The notes beneath the pieces are model-generated. The model did not search any database. It was given only the letters and a program-made list of their open reading frames with translations, and had not been told where the DNA came from. Of a stretch of 64,000 nt of DNA, positions 21,586 to 32,401 are shown piece after piece; positions within the stretch are counted from its first letter, which is position 1; every line of letters begins with the position of its first letter. Position numbers and translations under genes: made by a program. The stretch is from Saussurea involucrata (Eukaryota; Streptophyta; Magnoliopsida; Asterales; Asteraceae): the NCBI GenBank assembly GCA_033807775.1, contig CM066317.1, positions 9,631,870-9,695,869 on the forward strand. Reading direction: 5' to 3'.

Positions 21586-24175
21586 CTAATCATGAACACA
21601 TAAATCAGGATTCAAACCCAGGCTTTGATTGATAATCCTTCTCACCAAGTATCTTCCCATTTCAGAATCCTTGTTGCAAGCCAACTTAGCATGTAGCATT
21701 CCATTCAACCTTTTCTTGCTGTGCTTGTATGCAACATCCACCAAATAATACTCATGATATGTATAGTCAAGTGTGATGACATACACTCCACATTTTTCAA
21801 TGAGCATCCAGTTGGTAATGGCTTGAAAATTTCTTTCGATCATATACTGAACTGCTTCTGGTTTGAACATTAGGCACAAGTATTCAAGAACCTTCTTTGG
21901 TGATAGACATCCCTTTCTCATTCAGCATATTTCCATACAGCTTCATTCCAACCTTGTACATCTCCTCTACGTCAGATCTAGAGCACATTCTGATAAGTCT
22001 TCCCCATGTAGAACAGACCTCATACTTCCCATCTGCTCTTTTGACTCTAATGTACTCCTTTCTCTGATCTACCAAGGTATCCCAGAAGATGATCTCAGGA
22101 GGCATGGAAGATAATGGGTCAACTTTGATTGGATCAGTATCAACCACAGTGATATACATATCACATTGAGCATTACTTGGTTGACCTGATGGAGTTGCTA
22201 CTTCTTCTTCAGCAACCTTTGTATCATCTTTCTTTTCTGGAACATCCTCTTCTTTTTCTTCTTCTACCACTGGTTCTACCCTAGGTTTCTTGACAAATTT
22301 CCTCTTCGTAGTTATAGACTTGGTTCTTGTTCTTTTCAGTGACACCAGCTTTTCACCCAGGGTTTCTTCTTGCTTTTTAGGAGTGTCATGTTTGGCTTTA
22401 ATCAAAGCCTCTGCAACTTCAACTTCTTCCAAAGTAGGCTTTTTAGTTTCTGTTGCTTCCTTTGTTTCTGCTGCTTCTTCCTTTGTAGATACTGCTTCTT
22501 GCATGGTTTCTGCTGCTTCTTTTGTTTCTGCTGCCTCTGGAATGGTTTCTGCCGCTTCTGCCTTTTGACTTTCATCAGCATTAACCGTTTTTGCTGCATG
22601 ATCAGTTTCTGCATCTTTTGCAATTTCTTCAACACACTCATTCTCCCCCTTTTCCTGTGCACTCTCCATGTTGAATTCAGCTTCTGACTCCCCCTTTTTG
22701 GGAGCATCATTGTTGGGGCTTCTTCTTTTAAGAACATACTGAGCTTTCTTCTTCCTGTGCATCAACTTTGTAATCATCTTCTTATGCTTCTCAAGCTGTG
22801 TTTGTTGATATAGGACCACTTTCTTGAGTCCATCTATCTCCTTTTGCTGACTTACAACATCTGTGTTGATATTGGCAATGGTTTCCATCAATTCCTCATA
22901 TGTATATCTATCCTCACCTTGTTTAGGAGTTTTTACTTCCTTTAAAGGATCACTGGAAATTTTAGTAGGTGTCTTTTGCCTAGCAAAAGCACTGCCTACC
23001 CCCGTGGTTTCTTGGCACCTGGGACCTCTGAATGATTTCTCATTCTGAGTTGCCGTGAGGAAGGTCTTAGGTATGTTACCACTGTCCTTCTCTGTGCTAG
23101 CAGAAGTAGTGGCAACCTTTCTACTCACATGCTCAACCTTCTCCTTAGTGAGCACCTTCTTGGGGTTGGGAGACACCCCTGTGGTTTCCCTTTCGATATT
23201 ATCTATTGGAGAATGCTCCAATAGAGGGCTTAAAGGCTTTGGACTTGTAGGAGGTACATCAAGGGAAGGAGCCTTGTGTACCATTCTTCTTGTAAACTTT
23301 TTGGTTATGAGAGGAGTGGGTCTTTGAAGAATGGACTGAGGAATTTCTTTGGTGATTGAAGGTGGGGTTTGGCTATCAGTGGGTTGGTCTAATGAGGGCC
23401 TTGACCCTGATGCCATACCTTCTTGTGTGTGGGACACACCCATCATTGTAGAGAACAATGGAGTGTCAACTCCTTCCGAGTCCCTGGAAGTTCTTCTCAT
23501 ATTTGAGAAGACCTTTCCTTTAGGGGGTTTAGGTACATATACCTCAGTAAATTGAGGCAAATCCGTCAATTCCTGAGTAATCACTGCTTGGACAAACCTT
23601 GGGTACATATAAAAACTCTTTTTGGATTCCAGGTTTGACACAAGATCATTGAAAATCATTTGTGAAAAATTAAACTTCCTGGCAGTGGCCAAGCAGACCA
23701 GGGCATAAGCAATGGTACTGCTAAACTCACTCCATCCAGTAGTTTTCTTTGAAATGCAATGCATTAAGGTATGAACAAAGAATCGCCATTGTGTAGAAAA
23801 TTTAGACTTGAAAAACTTAAGGATTCCAATGGGACCTTCATACCCCATTCTCGTTAAAGTTGAGTATAGATCGTCATTAGGAATAGACGTCATACCTGAG
23901 GCATCATCCAATCGAAGAGTGATGCGAATAAGCTCCTCTGTAACATTCAAGGGTTTGTCACACACCCTTGTTTTGATGATTTTCTGCCCATCTTCAGACA
24001 CCACAGTGGCATTTTCCCAGAACTGCTTCTGATGCTCGGTGTAGATTGTCGGGGTCACCGTTAGGGCATAGGATATATGCGTGTACTTGAGGAAATCCAC
24101 AATGTCGTGAAAACCTGCGGACTGTTTTGGCTTCTGGAGCATGGCAATCTCGTTGTGTTCGTCGATAAACTCCAT
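21586..24175 (-). CDS. ORF3 protein of the inner Sirevirus, with a late one-base frameshift
   Basis: ATG at 24173-24175; the first frame gives 763 residues and stops at 21884. Residues 20-200 form the ORF3 domain shared with the outer element (SYALTVTPTIYTEHQKQFW, then RLDDASG, then YMYPRFVQA). A middle region is Pro/Ser/Thr-rich, then a coiled coil (about 430-480), a basic patch (MHRKKKAQYVLKRRS), an Ala-Glu-Thr repeat region (22400-22560) and a Lys-rich stretch. A second frame (21921 down to 21586, 111 residues) continues the protein: an extra G in the GGG run near 21906 explains the shift. No signal peptide or transmembrane helix. Function unknown; possibly nuclear, given the basic patches. 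Confidence 0.8.
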
Positions 24176-24360
24176 TGTACCTGAGGATTCTTGACAGAAA
24201 ATAGAGATTCTTGGGAGAGAATAGTTAGAAAGAGAGAGAGATGAATAGAATTCAAAGAGACGTTATGAACTTTGGCAGGCTGAAAGAGGTATTTATAGCA
24301 GTATTAGCCCTAATTTTTCTTTTAAAGCAGTATTAACGACACATTCAGTATTAAGTACGA

Positions 24361-24480
24361 AGCAGTATTAACTATGTACTGGCAGTAGTAACTATGCACT
24401 GACAGTAGTAACTATGCACTGGCAGTAGTAACTATGCACTGGCAGTAGTAACTATGCACTGGCAGTAGTAACTACGCACT
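24361..24480. repeat. 20-bp tandem repeat, about six copies
   Basis: Unit GGCAGTAGTAACTATGCACT with period exactly 20; the first copy is diverged. It lies between pol and ORF3. Nearby single words (GCAGTATTAAC at about 24332 and 24363) and the LTR words are variants of the same core. Confidence 0.9.
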
Positions 24481-24583
24481 TTTCAGCACTTGTCAATCTG
24501 AGTCATACAGAAGATCCTGAGAAAAAGAGTTAGTAGTACCAAAAATAAAAGGAAATACATGTATAAAAACTGAAAACATGACT

Positions 24584-27500
24584 TTATTCAAGGTTGATCA
24601 TGCCCACACTTGTTACCAAGAAAGTGAATCTACCCACATCAAAAGCTTTTGTGAATAGATCAGCAAACTGGTCATTGGTATGAACTTTAGCCACTTGAAT
24701 TAATTTCTTTTCATTACAATCTCGAATAAAGTGATACCTGATCTCTATGTGCTTTGTTTTTGAGTGTTTGACTGGATTGTTAACAATGCTAATAGCACTG
24801 TTGTTGTCAATGAAGATTGGAGTGTGAAGAATTGTTACCCCATAGTCCAACATCTGATTCTGTATCCATAGAACCTGAGAGCAGCAGCTTGCAACAGCTA
24901 TATACTCAGCTTCTGTTGTAGATAAGGACACTGTGGTTTGTTTCTTACACTGCCAAGATACTAGTCTTGCACCCAAAAATTGACATCCACCTGAAGTAGA
25001 CTTCCTATCCATGTTAGCTCCACCCAAGTCACTATCTGAGTATGCAAGTAAATCAAAGGATGATTCATAAGGATACCAGAGACCTAATCTAGGTTGCCCT
25101 CTTAGGTATCTAAATATCCTCTTGACTGCATGAAGGTGTGATTGCTTTGGTGTAACTTGGAATCTGGCACATACACATACTGGAAACATAATATCTGGTC
25201 TAGAGGCTGTGAGATACATGAGTGATCCAATCATTGATCTGTAATGATGGACATCCACATCCTCCCCCTCAAGATCAGCATTGATCTGTTTGTGTGTCTC
25301 CATTGGTGTGCTTGCTGGCTTTGAGTCTGATAATCCAAACTTATCCAGGATGTCTTTCACATATTTGGATTGGCATATGAAAATCCCATCCTTCTTCTGT
25401 TTCACCTGAAGCCCAAGGAAGAAAGTAAGTTCACCCATGGAACTCATCTTGAAGCTCTTGCGCATTAACTCCTCAAAGTCTTTACACATGTGATCATTTG
25501 TGGATCCAAAGATAATGTCATCCACATAGATCTGAACAAGTAGGGTGTCCTGCTTTTTCCTTTTAATGAATAAGGTCTTATCAATGATTCCTCTTTCAAA
25601 TCCATTTTCCAAGAGATAGGTAGACAGGGTGTCATACCATGCTCTTGGGGCTTGATGTAGACCATAAAGTGCCTTCTTTAACTTGTACACTCTATCAGGA
25701 TACAATGGATTCTCAAATCCAGGGGGTTGACAGACATACACTTCTTCATCTATAGTCCCATATAGAAAAGCACTTTTTACATCCATCTGGTAGACCTTGA
25801 ACTTCATATATGAGGCATAGGCTAGAAACAACCTAATTTCCTCAATCCTTGCAACTAGAGCAAAGACTTCCTCATAGTCTATACCCTCTTCCTGAGTATA
25901 CCCTTGTGCAACCAGCCTGGCTTTGTTCTTCATAACAATTCCTCTCTCATCCTTCTTATTTCTGAAAATCCACTTGGTGCCAATTGCCCTATGACCTTTT
26001 GGAAGGTCCACCAAGTTCCAAACATTCTGTAGCTTGAACTGTAGCAGCTCCTCTTGCATTGCTTCTATCCAACTTGGATCTTTCATAGCATCATAAGCCT
26101 TTTTGGGCTCAATCTGGGATAGAAAGCAAGTGAGTACAGTATTAACTGTATTTTGCTGATCTTGTAGCTCTTGAAGTCTGCTTTGATTCCTAGTCATCAT
26201 GGGAGAAGCAATGTCTCCAATTACCAACTCAGAAGGATGATTTTTCTGAGTTCTTGATGGATGACCAGATTCCTCTTGTAAGTTCACATCCAGATTTGAC
26301 TCATTTAAGTCTGGATTTTCTTCAGCTTCTTCAGTCACTTCAGACTCTCTGGAATTTGGACTTGAAGGCTGATTTTCCTCTATTCTTCTCTCTTCTTCAT
26401 TCTGAATGGGTTCAGCTTCCTTTTCTTGTTCACAGAAGTCAACAGGATCAATGGTAGGGGGTGGAAATATCACAGACTGAATTCTGTGATCTGATGGTGG
26501 TGCATCCCTTTGTCCTGCATTTACATCACCACTGATACCCAAAGAATTAGTGAGTGAATCAATGTCAAATAGCCAATCAGGACCTGAACCAATAGGATTT
26601 GGTGTGTTCTCATTGCATTTGACATTGTTACTTTCTTCAATTATTCTAGAAGAGGTATTAAACACTCTGTAAGCCTTACTCTGAGATGAGTAACCAACAA
26701 GAAAACCATCATCTGCTTTGCTATCAAACTTACCCAAGTGAGATTTGGTATTGAGAATTGTACAAGGACACCCAAATGGTTTGAAAAATCCAATAAATGG
26801 TTTCTTTTTCTGAAAAAGCTCATAAGGTGTCTTGTTTTTAGGCTTTATTACTAAAACTCTGTTTTGGACATAACAAGCAGTATTAACTGCTTCTGCCCAA
26901 AAAGTAGTGGGTAATTTTGAATCAGCTAACAGAGATCTAGCAGCCTCAATCAGTGTCCTATTCCTTCTCTCAGCAACACCATTCTGTTGTGGAGTCCTAG
27001 GAGCACTGTATTGTCTCTCAATTCCTTTTTCCTCACAAAAGGTGTTTAGATCAAGATTTTTAAATTCAGTCCCGTTATCTGATCTAATGACTTTCACTTT
27101 TTGATTTGATTGGTTTTCAATTCTAAGAATAAAAGATTTGATCAGTCCACTTGTCTCATCTTTAGTTCTCAGAAAATATACCCAAGTAAATCTAGAGTAA
27201 TCATCAACAATAACTAAACAGTATGACTTCTTGCCAATGCTCATGACATTTGTAGGGCCAAACAGATCCATATGCAACAACTGAAGAGGATTTGGGATAG
27301 TGTTTATCTCTTTGGACTTATGAGAAGTTTTGTGTTGTTTGCCTTTGAGACAAGCAACACAATGATCATCACATGAATAAACTTTTGATGGTAAACCCCT
27401 AACAAGATTATTTTTAACAAGTTTATTCATTGTTTTAAAATTCATGTGACACATCCTTCTGTGCCAAAGTGATGATTCATCCATTGAAGCTTTTGATACC

Positions 27501-27940
27501 AAACAGTTTAGGGATGAATCAGATGAAACACTTTCTAAATCTAAACAATACACATTATCCTTTCTAGGAGTTCTCAATAGTATCATGTTTTCATCAACTA
27601 CTTTGAATCCAGGAGCAAGAATAATGCATTCAGAATCAGTAAATAATATACTATGTTTCTTGTCACAGACCTGTGATACACTTAACAGGTTGTATCTCAA
27701 TTGCTCAACATAGTAAACATCCTCAAATGTCATCTTACCTTTTGATACATCACCTTTACCACTTATCTTACCTCCTGCAGGATTATTCCCAAAAGCAACA
27801 TGTCCTCCATCAATTCTTTTGAAATTCTTGAGGCAGGCCATGTTACCTGTCATGTGCCTGGAGCAACCACTATCAACATGCCAGATGCTCTTCCCCTTGA
27901 GTTGTTGGTTGCCCTGCACATAAGATAAATCAATTAGTTT
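24584..27940 (-). CDS. Pol polyprotein of the inner Sirevirus (PR-IN-RT-RH)
   Basis: About 1,118 codons, open from 27940 to TAA at 24584. PR active site VDSGCSRHMTG is near the start. The integrase has the HHCC finger (HRRMCHMNF...CVACLKGK) and intact acidic residues (MDLFGP; RSDNGTEF; QQNGVAERRNR). RT has YVDDIIFGS at 25517-25528. RNase H has AYSDSDLGG, STTEAEY and IFIDNNSA. No AUG stands at the start: the frame overlaps the last codons of gag in -1, so expression must use a frameshift, splicing (a CAG acceptor-like site precedes GGCAACC) or internal initiation. It lies 3' of gag and 5' of ORF3. RT residues such as Ala-Leu in place of the usual Ala-Pro suggest minor drift. Confidence 0.95.
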   Translation of the reverse strand, partial: KLIDLSYVQGNQQLKGKSIWHVDSGCSRHMTGNMACLKNFKRIDGGHVAFGNNPAGGKISGKGDVSKGKMTFEDVYYVEQLRYNLLSVSQVCDKKHSILFTDSECIILAPGFKVVDENMILLRTPRKDNVYCLDLESVSSDSSLNCLVSKASMDESSLWHRRMCHMNFKTMNKLVKNNLVRGLPSKVYSCDDHCVACLKGKQHKTSHKSKEINTIPNPLQLLHMDLFGPTNVMSIGKKSYCLVIVDDYSRFTWVYFLRTKDETSGLIKSFILRIENQSNQKVKVIRSDNGTEFKNLDLNTFCEEKGIERQYSAPRTPQQNGVAERRNRTLIEAARSLLADSKLPTTFWAEAVNTACYVQNRVLVIKPKNKTPYELFQKKKPFIGFFKPFGCPCTILNTKSHLGKFDSKADDGFLVGYSSQSKAYRVFNTSSRIIEESNNVKCNENTPNPIGSGPDWLFDIDSLTNSLGISGDVNAGQRDAPPSDHRIQSVIFPPPTIDPVDFCEQEKEAEPIQNEEERRIEENQPSSPNSRESEVTEEAEENPDLNESNLDVNLQEESGHPSRTQKNHPSELVIGDIASPMMTRNQSRLQELQDQQNTVNTVLTCFLSQIEPKKAYDAMKDPSWIEAMQEELLQFKLQNVWNLVDLPKGHRAIGTKWIFRNKKDERGIVMKNKARLVAQGYTQEEGIDYEEVFALVARIEEIRLFLAYASYMKFKVYQMDVKSAFLYGTIDEEVYVCQPPGFENPLYPDRVYKLKKALYGLHQAPRAWYDTLSTYLLENGFERGIIDKTLFIKRKKQDTLLVQIYVDDIIFGSTNDHMCKDFEELMRKSFKMSSMGELTFFLGLQVKQKKDGIFICQSKYVKDILDKFGLSDSKPASTPMETHKQINADLEGEDVDVHHYRSMIGSLMYLTASRPDIMFPVCVCARFQVTPKQSHLHAVKRIFRYLRGQPRLGLWYPYESSFDLLAYSDSDLGGANMDRKSTSGGCQFLGARLVSWQCKKQTTVSLSTTEAEYIAVASCCSQVLWIQNQMLDYGVTILHTPIFIDNNSAISIVNNPVKHSKTKHIEIRYHFIRDCNEKKLIQVAKVHTNDQFADLFTKAFDVGRFTFLVTSVGMINLE

Positions 27941-30378
27941 TTATTGGGAACCCAAGCCAAAGTGGTCTTGGGTCTCCCTTGCTCATCAAAGTACTTACAT
28001 TCAGTTTGGATAAGTTTTTCAACCTGAGGAACTTCAGTACTGGAGTACTTTGTCAAGATGATTGGTCTAGCAGCACAAACACTAGAAGCAGTATTATCTT
28101 TAGAAGAAGTACTAACAGTGTTAGCAGTACTAACACTGGTGCTTTTAGGAACCCACATTGTGACACATTCTTTTTCAGTCTTTTTCCTCATGTGGCTTTT
28201 GGATTTAGCTTGTTTCTTAGCCACATGGTTCCTTACAGGCTTCCTATAACCATTTGATTTTTGAAAAGTTCTTTGAAAATTTATCCTTTGGTTAATAGGA
28301 TTGAAATAACAGTGTTTGGCAAGGTGATTCAATTTGCCACAGATAAAACAAGGTTTTGGTCTGTTAATCCTTTGCAGATCAACTCCTTGTTTTTGAGCCC
28401 ACTGATTATTCCAGTTTCTTTGATTTCCCCTCTTTTTATCATGTTTTTGGGGCTCATTCTTTTGAGAATTCTTGCAAGAACAATGTTCACAAGTATTGGA
28501 ATTCACAACAGTGGTCTGTGTATAATGAACTCCCTTTCCTTTTTCAGATCTTTTCATCTCATTGTTCTTATCCCAGGGACTTCCACCTTCCTCATTAGTC
28601 TTGATGTAATTCTCTAAGGGGATCTCACCACTGACATTCTTGTTCCTTTTCTTAGACTCTTCTTTTTCATTTTTATCCTCAACAACAACTTCATCTAATG
28701 GATCTACTTTAGTAGCTCCTTCAGGTAAGTCCTTCCTATCCTTGGTTTCTAACAGGTCTGACCTAGGAGGGATGTATGTGTTGTTGTAGGGTGGGGGTGT
28801 GGCATTGTACCCTAGGCCTGGTTTCATCTTACTGTGGATTTGAGCATTTATTATGGTGTCCATGACTTTAGAAGCACATGAAAACTTTTCAACATCAAGT
28901 TTTACTTTCTCAAGTTCTCCTTTTAATTTCTCACATTCCTCCCTAGACTCTTTCAGTTGGAACTCCAGACCATTCTTTTCCCACTTCCAGTAGTTTGTAT
29001 CATATGAGTGTTGAAGTTCATTGGCTTGAAAAGCCTTAATTTGTTCTTCAAACCTCTCAACAATCACTACATAATCTCTTCTATCCTTTTCTAATCTCTT
29101 AAGGTCATCACACATTCCCTGGTTGTGATCTCTATATTTTTTCACAGTGTCTATACAAGCTTGAGAACAGAGATTAGATTTTACCTCAGTAGGAAGATCT
29201 GAGACTTCTGCCATGAGTGCATGATTCTGAATTGCCTCTTCTGCTTGATCACTCCAATCAAATCCCATTCCTTGTTGAGAAACAAGGGCTTGAACAGAGT
29301 TTCTGTTCTGGTTGAAGCTTCCAGTCTGAGCTTGTTGATGGTTGTTTTGAGATACTCCACCTCTGCATTCTCTGGCAAAGTGTCCCATCTTATGACACTT
29401 GTAGCATTCTACCTTAGACTTGTCAAACCCAGCACCATCTTCTCTTCTTTGGGAAAAGTTGTTTCTCCCAGTCCTCTTTATAAACTTCTTCACCCTCATA
29501 GAAAGCATAGCCATCTGCCACTTGATATCCATCTCCTCAAGATCATCAGCATTAATCTGTTCTAAGTCATCATTAATTAATGAGTTAACATGACTAGAAA
29601 AGAAAGCTTCTAGTACAGAATCATTGGCCTTCTCCTGATTTACTCCACCAGCAGTACTAACTGATTCAGGGTTAGCAGTAGAATCTGTTGATGCTGATAG
29701 GAGTGCAGCATTATACACATATCCTGAGGGCTTCTTCTTGGCTTCAACCTCTGCTTCAAATACCCTAAGATCATTGTAAAGATCATCAAGCTCTTTATCT
29801 TCTAACTGGTCATTCTGTCTGAAAGACACAGTATACATTGTCCATTCCTCACCTAATGATCTTAGAAACTTCCTGTTTACATCATCAGCCTCCATACGAA
29901 CTCCAACTGTAGCCAATTCTCCAATCAACTTATTAAATCTATCAAAAGTTTGAGTCATAGACTCATTCTTTGTAGAAGTAAAATTTTCATATTGTTGCTT
30001 AAGAATTGCCTTCTGGTTCCTCTTGGTGCTCTTGGTACCAGTGAATCTCTTTTCCAATGCATTCCATAAAATCTGAGCATCAGTGCAGTGATGAAATTGG
30101 TGCTGATACTCATTGGGAATAGCCAAAAGCAGAGTGCTTAAGGCTTTCATATCTGTTTGTCTAACCTTTTTTTCTGCATCAGTCTTTGGAGGGGGTCGTT
30201 TGCCATCTGGTCCAACCCTTCCTTCAGCACATAGACCATTCTCTATAATATCCCAGATGGAATAATCAGTAAGCAAAATATACTGCTTGATTCTAGTCTT
30301 CCACATGTCAAACTCATTAGGCCTGAGCATGGGAACCTTTGAAACAAGAGTACTGTTTGATTCAACTGTGTTGTCCAT
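27934..30378 (-). CDS. Gag polyprotein of the inner Sirevirus
   Basis: ATG at 30376-30378, only 27 bases from the primer site, then 814 codons to TAA at 27934. The N-terminal third is the Copia gag core (NEFDMWKTRIKQYIL; LWNALEKRFTGT). Two zinc knuckles are seen: CYKCHKMGHFAREC (29365-29407) and CFICGKLNHLAKHC (28309-28350), with a coiled-coil region between them. Two knuckles and great length set it apart from the outer element's gag with one. It should form the virus-like particle and bind RNA. Ends WVPNKN-stop. Confidence 0.95.
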   Translation of the reverse strand: MDNTVESNSTLVSKVPMLRPNEFDMWKTRIKQYILLTDYSIWDIIENGLCAEGRVGPDGKRPPPKTDAEKKVRQTDMKALSTLLLAIPNEYQHQFHHCTDAQILWNALEKRFTGTKSTKRNQKAILKQQYENFTSTKNESMTQTFDRFNKLIGELATVGVRMEADDVNRKFLRSLGEEWTMYTVSFRQNDQLEDKELDDLYNDLRVFEAEVEAKKKPSGYVYNAALLSASTDSTANPESVSTAGGVNQEKANDSVLEAFFSSHVNSLINDDLEQINADDLEEMDIKWQMAMLSMRVKKFIKRTGRNNFSQRREDGAGFDKSKVECYKCHKMGHFARECRGGVSQNNHQQAQTGSFNQNRNSVQALVSQQGMGFDWSDQAEEAIQNHALMAEVSDLPTEVKSNLCSQACIDTVKKYRDHNQGMCDDLKRLEKDRRDYVVIVERFEEQIKAFQANELQHSYDTNYWKWEKNGLEFQLKESREECEKLKGELEKVKLDVEKFSCASKVMDTIINAQIHSKMKPGLGYNATPPPYNNTYIPPRSDLLETKDRKDLPEGATKVDPLDEVVVEDKNEKEESKKRNKNVSGEIPLENYIKTNEEGGSPWDKNNEMKRSEKGKGVHYTQTTVVNSNTCEHCSCKNSQKNEPQKHDKKRGNQRNWNNQWAQKQGVDLQRINRPKPCFICGKLNHLAKHCYFNPINQRINFQRTFQKSNGYRKPVRNHVAKKQAKSKSHMRKKTEKECVTMWVPKSTSVSTANTVSTSSKDNTASSVCAARPIILTKYSSTEVPQVEKLIQTECKYFDEQGRPKTTLAWVPNKN

Positions 30379-30405
30379 AATGATTGTAGATTTCTAAGAA
30401 ACCAA

Positions 30406-30417
30406 GCTCTGATACCA
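30406..30417 (-). other. Primer binding site, initiator Met tRNA
   Basis: TGGTATCAGAGC on the minus strand, two bases after the 5' LTR end. It matches the 3' end of plant initiator Met tRNA. Confidence 0.9.
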
Positions 30418-30419
30418 CT

Positions 30420-30984
30420 TGTCAGGATCGATTCCAAACAAGAATAATTATACTTAGAAATCAGAATTAAAGAATCTTGCGGAATAGAACTTTAATTCAA
30501 ACACACTCAATGAACAACCAATCAGAAAACACAATCTGTTTGTATTCAATACTTCAACTCACAAGTTTACAACCAAACCTCAATCTTGTTGAACAGGCTC
30601 AACAAGACGACTTCTACTTCTCTAGAAATAGGGTTCTATACCTTGAGGTTAATTCTCTCTAAAACAAAAACGAATTTTAAAAAATCACTCAGAATAGCTA
30701 TCTATCAAACTCTATTTATACTAAATAATTACAAGATAACTATCAAAACAAAATTGATCTTCAGAATATTCTTTCATGCTTATCTTCAATCATTCCATCT
30801 TTATCTCCAACATTCTCGCATTCCATAATTATGATCACAAGCAGCATTAACATCGTTATGCACAAGCAGTACTAACATTTTTCCAGCAGCATTAACTTTT
30901 ACTTGTAGTACTAACCTTGCTCTGGCAGTAGTATTGTTGTTCTGGCAGTACTAACCATACTTGGCAAATCTTCAGTTCCCAACA
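30420..30984 (-). repeat. 5' LTR of the inner Sirevirus
   Basis: 565 bp, about seven differences from 20958-21522. The right flank TTGCG is the target duplication. Confidence 0.95.
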
Positions 30985-31402
30985 TTGCGCTGTTGATCTT
31001 CAGTTGATTTCCGACATCGCTCCCACGCATCATTCGGGCCACTTGATCCCACATGCCCTTTGTTGTGTCTTTGTAACTGTCGATGGCAGTGTAGATCGTG
31101 TTGGGGAGGGCTTGAACAAGATATCTCTTTGCATGCTTTTCACCTTCAATCATGCCTCTTTCATCTTCGGTCATTTCGGTGAGAGTCTTTTCTTCACGAC
31201 GAGCGTCAGCATCTTCAGTTACTGCTATGGTCTTCATTGGCCAAGGGATTGGACCCTTTTCAAGAGCTCTCTTGATATACACGTAGTTATCCTTGGACTC
31301 TATGAAGATCATGAATCTATCTCGCCACTGGCTGTACTCACCTTGATAGAGGCAATGTGGTTTGGTGTCGGTACCGATTGCAAGAGCGTCGCGAGAAGAC
31401 AT
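30985..31402 (-). pseudogene. Gag of the outer Sirevirus, N-terminal part
   Basis: Starts at an ATG (31400-31402, MSSRDALAIG) and runs through a typical Copia gag N-terminus (GEYSQWRDRFMIFIESK) until the inner element cuts it at 30985. 418 bases here plus the 3' part from 20952 keep one frame, which supports the insertion model. Codons upstream to 31447 are open but lack an ATG. Confidence 0.85.
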
Positions 31403-32387
31403 CTTTGGTTGCAACGGAGTGATCGTCAGAAGAATTGATTGATTCAAAGTGTAAACCTAACGCAAGGCACTATGATTGGTATCCTAACGCAGGTTCTACG
31501 ACTGATATGAACTTGGAATGAGCTTACTGGATAGGAATCCAAATAAGAGTCTGATCTGGAAGTGTCCGGATCAGATTAAATGAAAACAGTTCAAATATCA
31601 CACAAGTTTCCGGATAACACAAAGAATCCGGACAAATTTAGGTTTCCGGATAACAAAGGTTACCGGATAGCAAAAGTGTCCTAGTAATATAAAGAGTCCG
31701 GACAAACTATAGTTTCCGGATAACAAGAGGTTACCGGGAGACAATAGTTTCCGGATGATATAACGAATAAACAATACTTACCGGATGCAGGATTGTCCGG
31801 GAAACATGGTTACCGGAAACTTTGGGTTTCCGGAACAAATATACCCGGATAGATTACCAAAATGAGACTTACCCGGAAAGCTTGACGTACCCGGAAAACT
31901 TACCCGGAAAGAAGAACGTACCCGGAATGATATCACACAAACGTCCGGAAAGTAATGATACTGTCCGGAAAGTGCGGCTGGTTTTGTTCGGGAACTGCGG
32001 CTGTGGGTTTCCAATCGATTGGAAATCGACTAGGGTTGCTCAAAAATGTTCCTGAAAGATTAGAAACACTACCAAACACAAAAATAACACTAACCCAATC
32101 GATTTTGAAGCAAAAACAACAAGTTTTGATGGTAAAGATTCGATTTTTAGTGAAGAACACACTCAAAACTTTTGAACTTAATTTGCTTAATAAACCACTC
32201 AAATGATCGAATTAGGGTGTGAAAATTTGCAGAATCACTAATAACAATGATACTAAAAAACCCAATAAACGAAATTGATCAATTTTAACAGGATCAAAAA
32301 GTAGATTGTCACTCAAGAACACAGCCGTATTGTTCAGAAAACTTACCAGAAATCTAATTGAACACTTTGAATCGATGTAGTCCGTCT
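31403..32387 (-). repeat. Untranslated leader of the outer Sirevirus with TCCGGA words
   Basis: About 985 bases between the primer site and gag. From about 31560 to 31975 it is packed with CCGGA words in settings like TTTCCGGATAAC, as in the pol-ORF3 spacer. The rest shows no feature. Confidence 0.75.
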
Positions 32388-32399
32388 GCTCTGATACCA
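32388..32399 (-). other. Primer binding site, initiator Met tRNA
   Basis: TGGTATCAGAGC on the minus strand, two bases from the 5' LTR of the outer Sirevirus. Confidence 0.9.
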
Positions 32400-32401
32400 A
32401 T

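Larger units (their letters stand above)
20958..30984 (-). mobile_element. Inner Sirevirus-type Copia retrotransposon, nearly intact (10,027 bp)
   Basis: LTRs of 565 bp at 20958-21522 and 30420-30984 (about seven differences, 1.2%) bounded by TGTCAGG and CCCAACA, with perfect TSDs TTGCG at 20953-20957 and 30985-30989. Minus-strand order is 5' LTR, primer site, gag, pol, a 20-bp repeat spacer, ORF3, purine tract and 3' LTR. It interrupts the gag of the outer element. Catalytic motifs in PR, IN, RT and RH are present. The visible defect is a one-base frameshift late in ORF3. Confidence 0.97.

Noticed and set aside
24300..24480. Identity of the inner element's words with the VANDAL21 VANC motif
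   Set aside because: CAGTATTA is close to the motif as I recall it, but the last base does not fit and the elements are unrelated; treated as analogy only.
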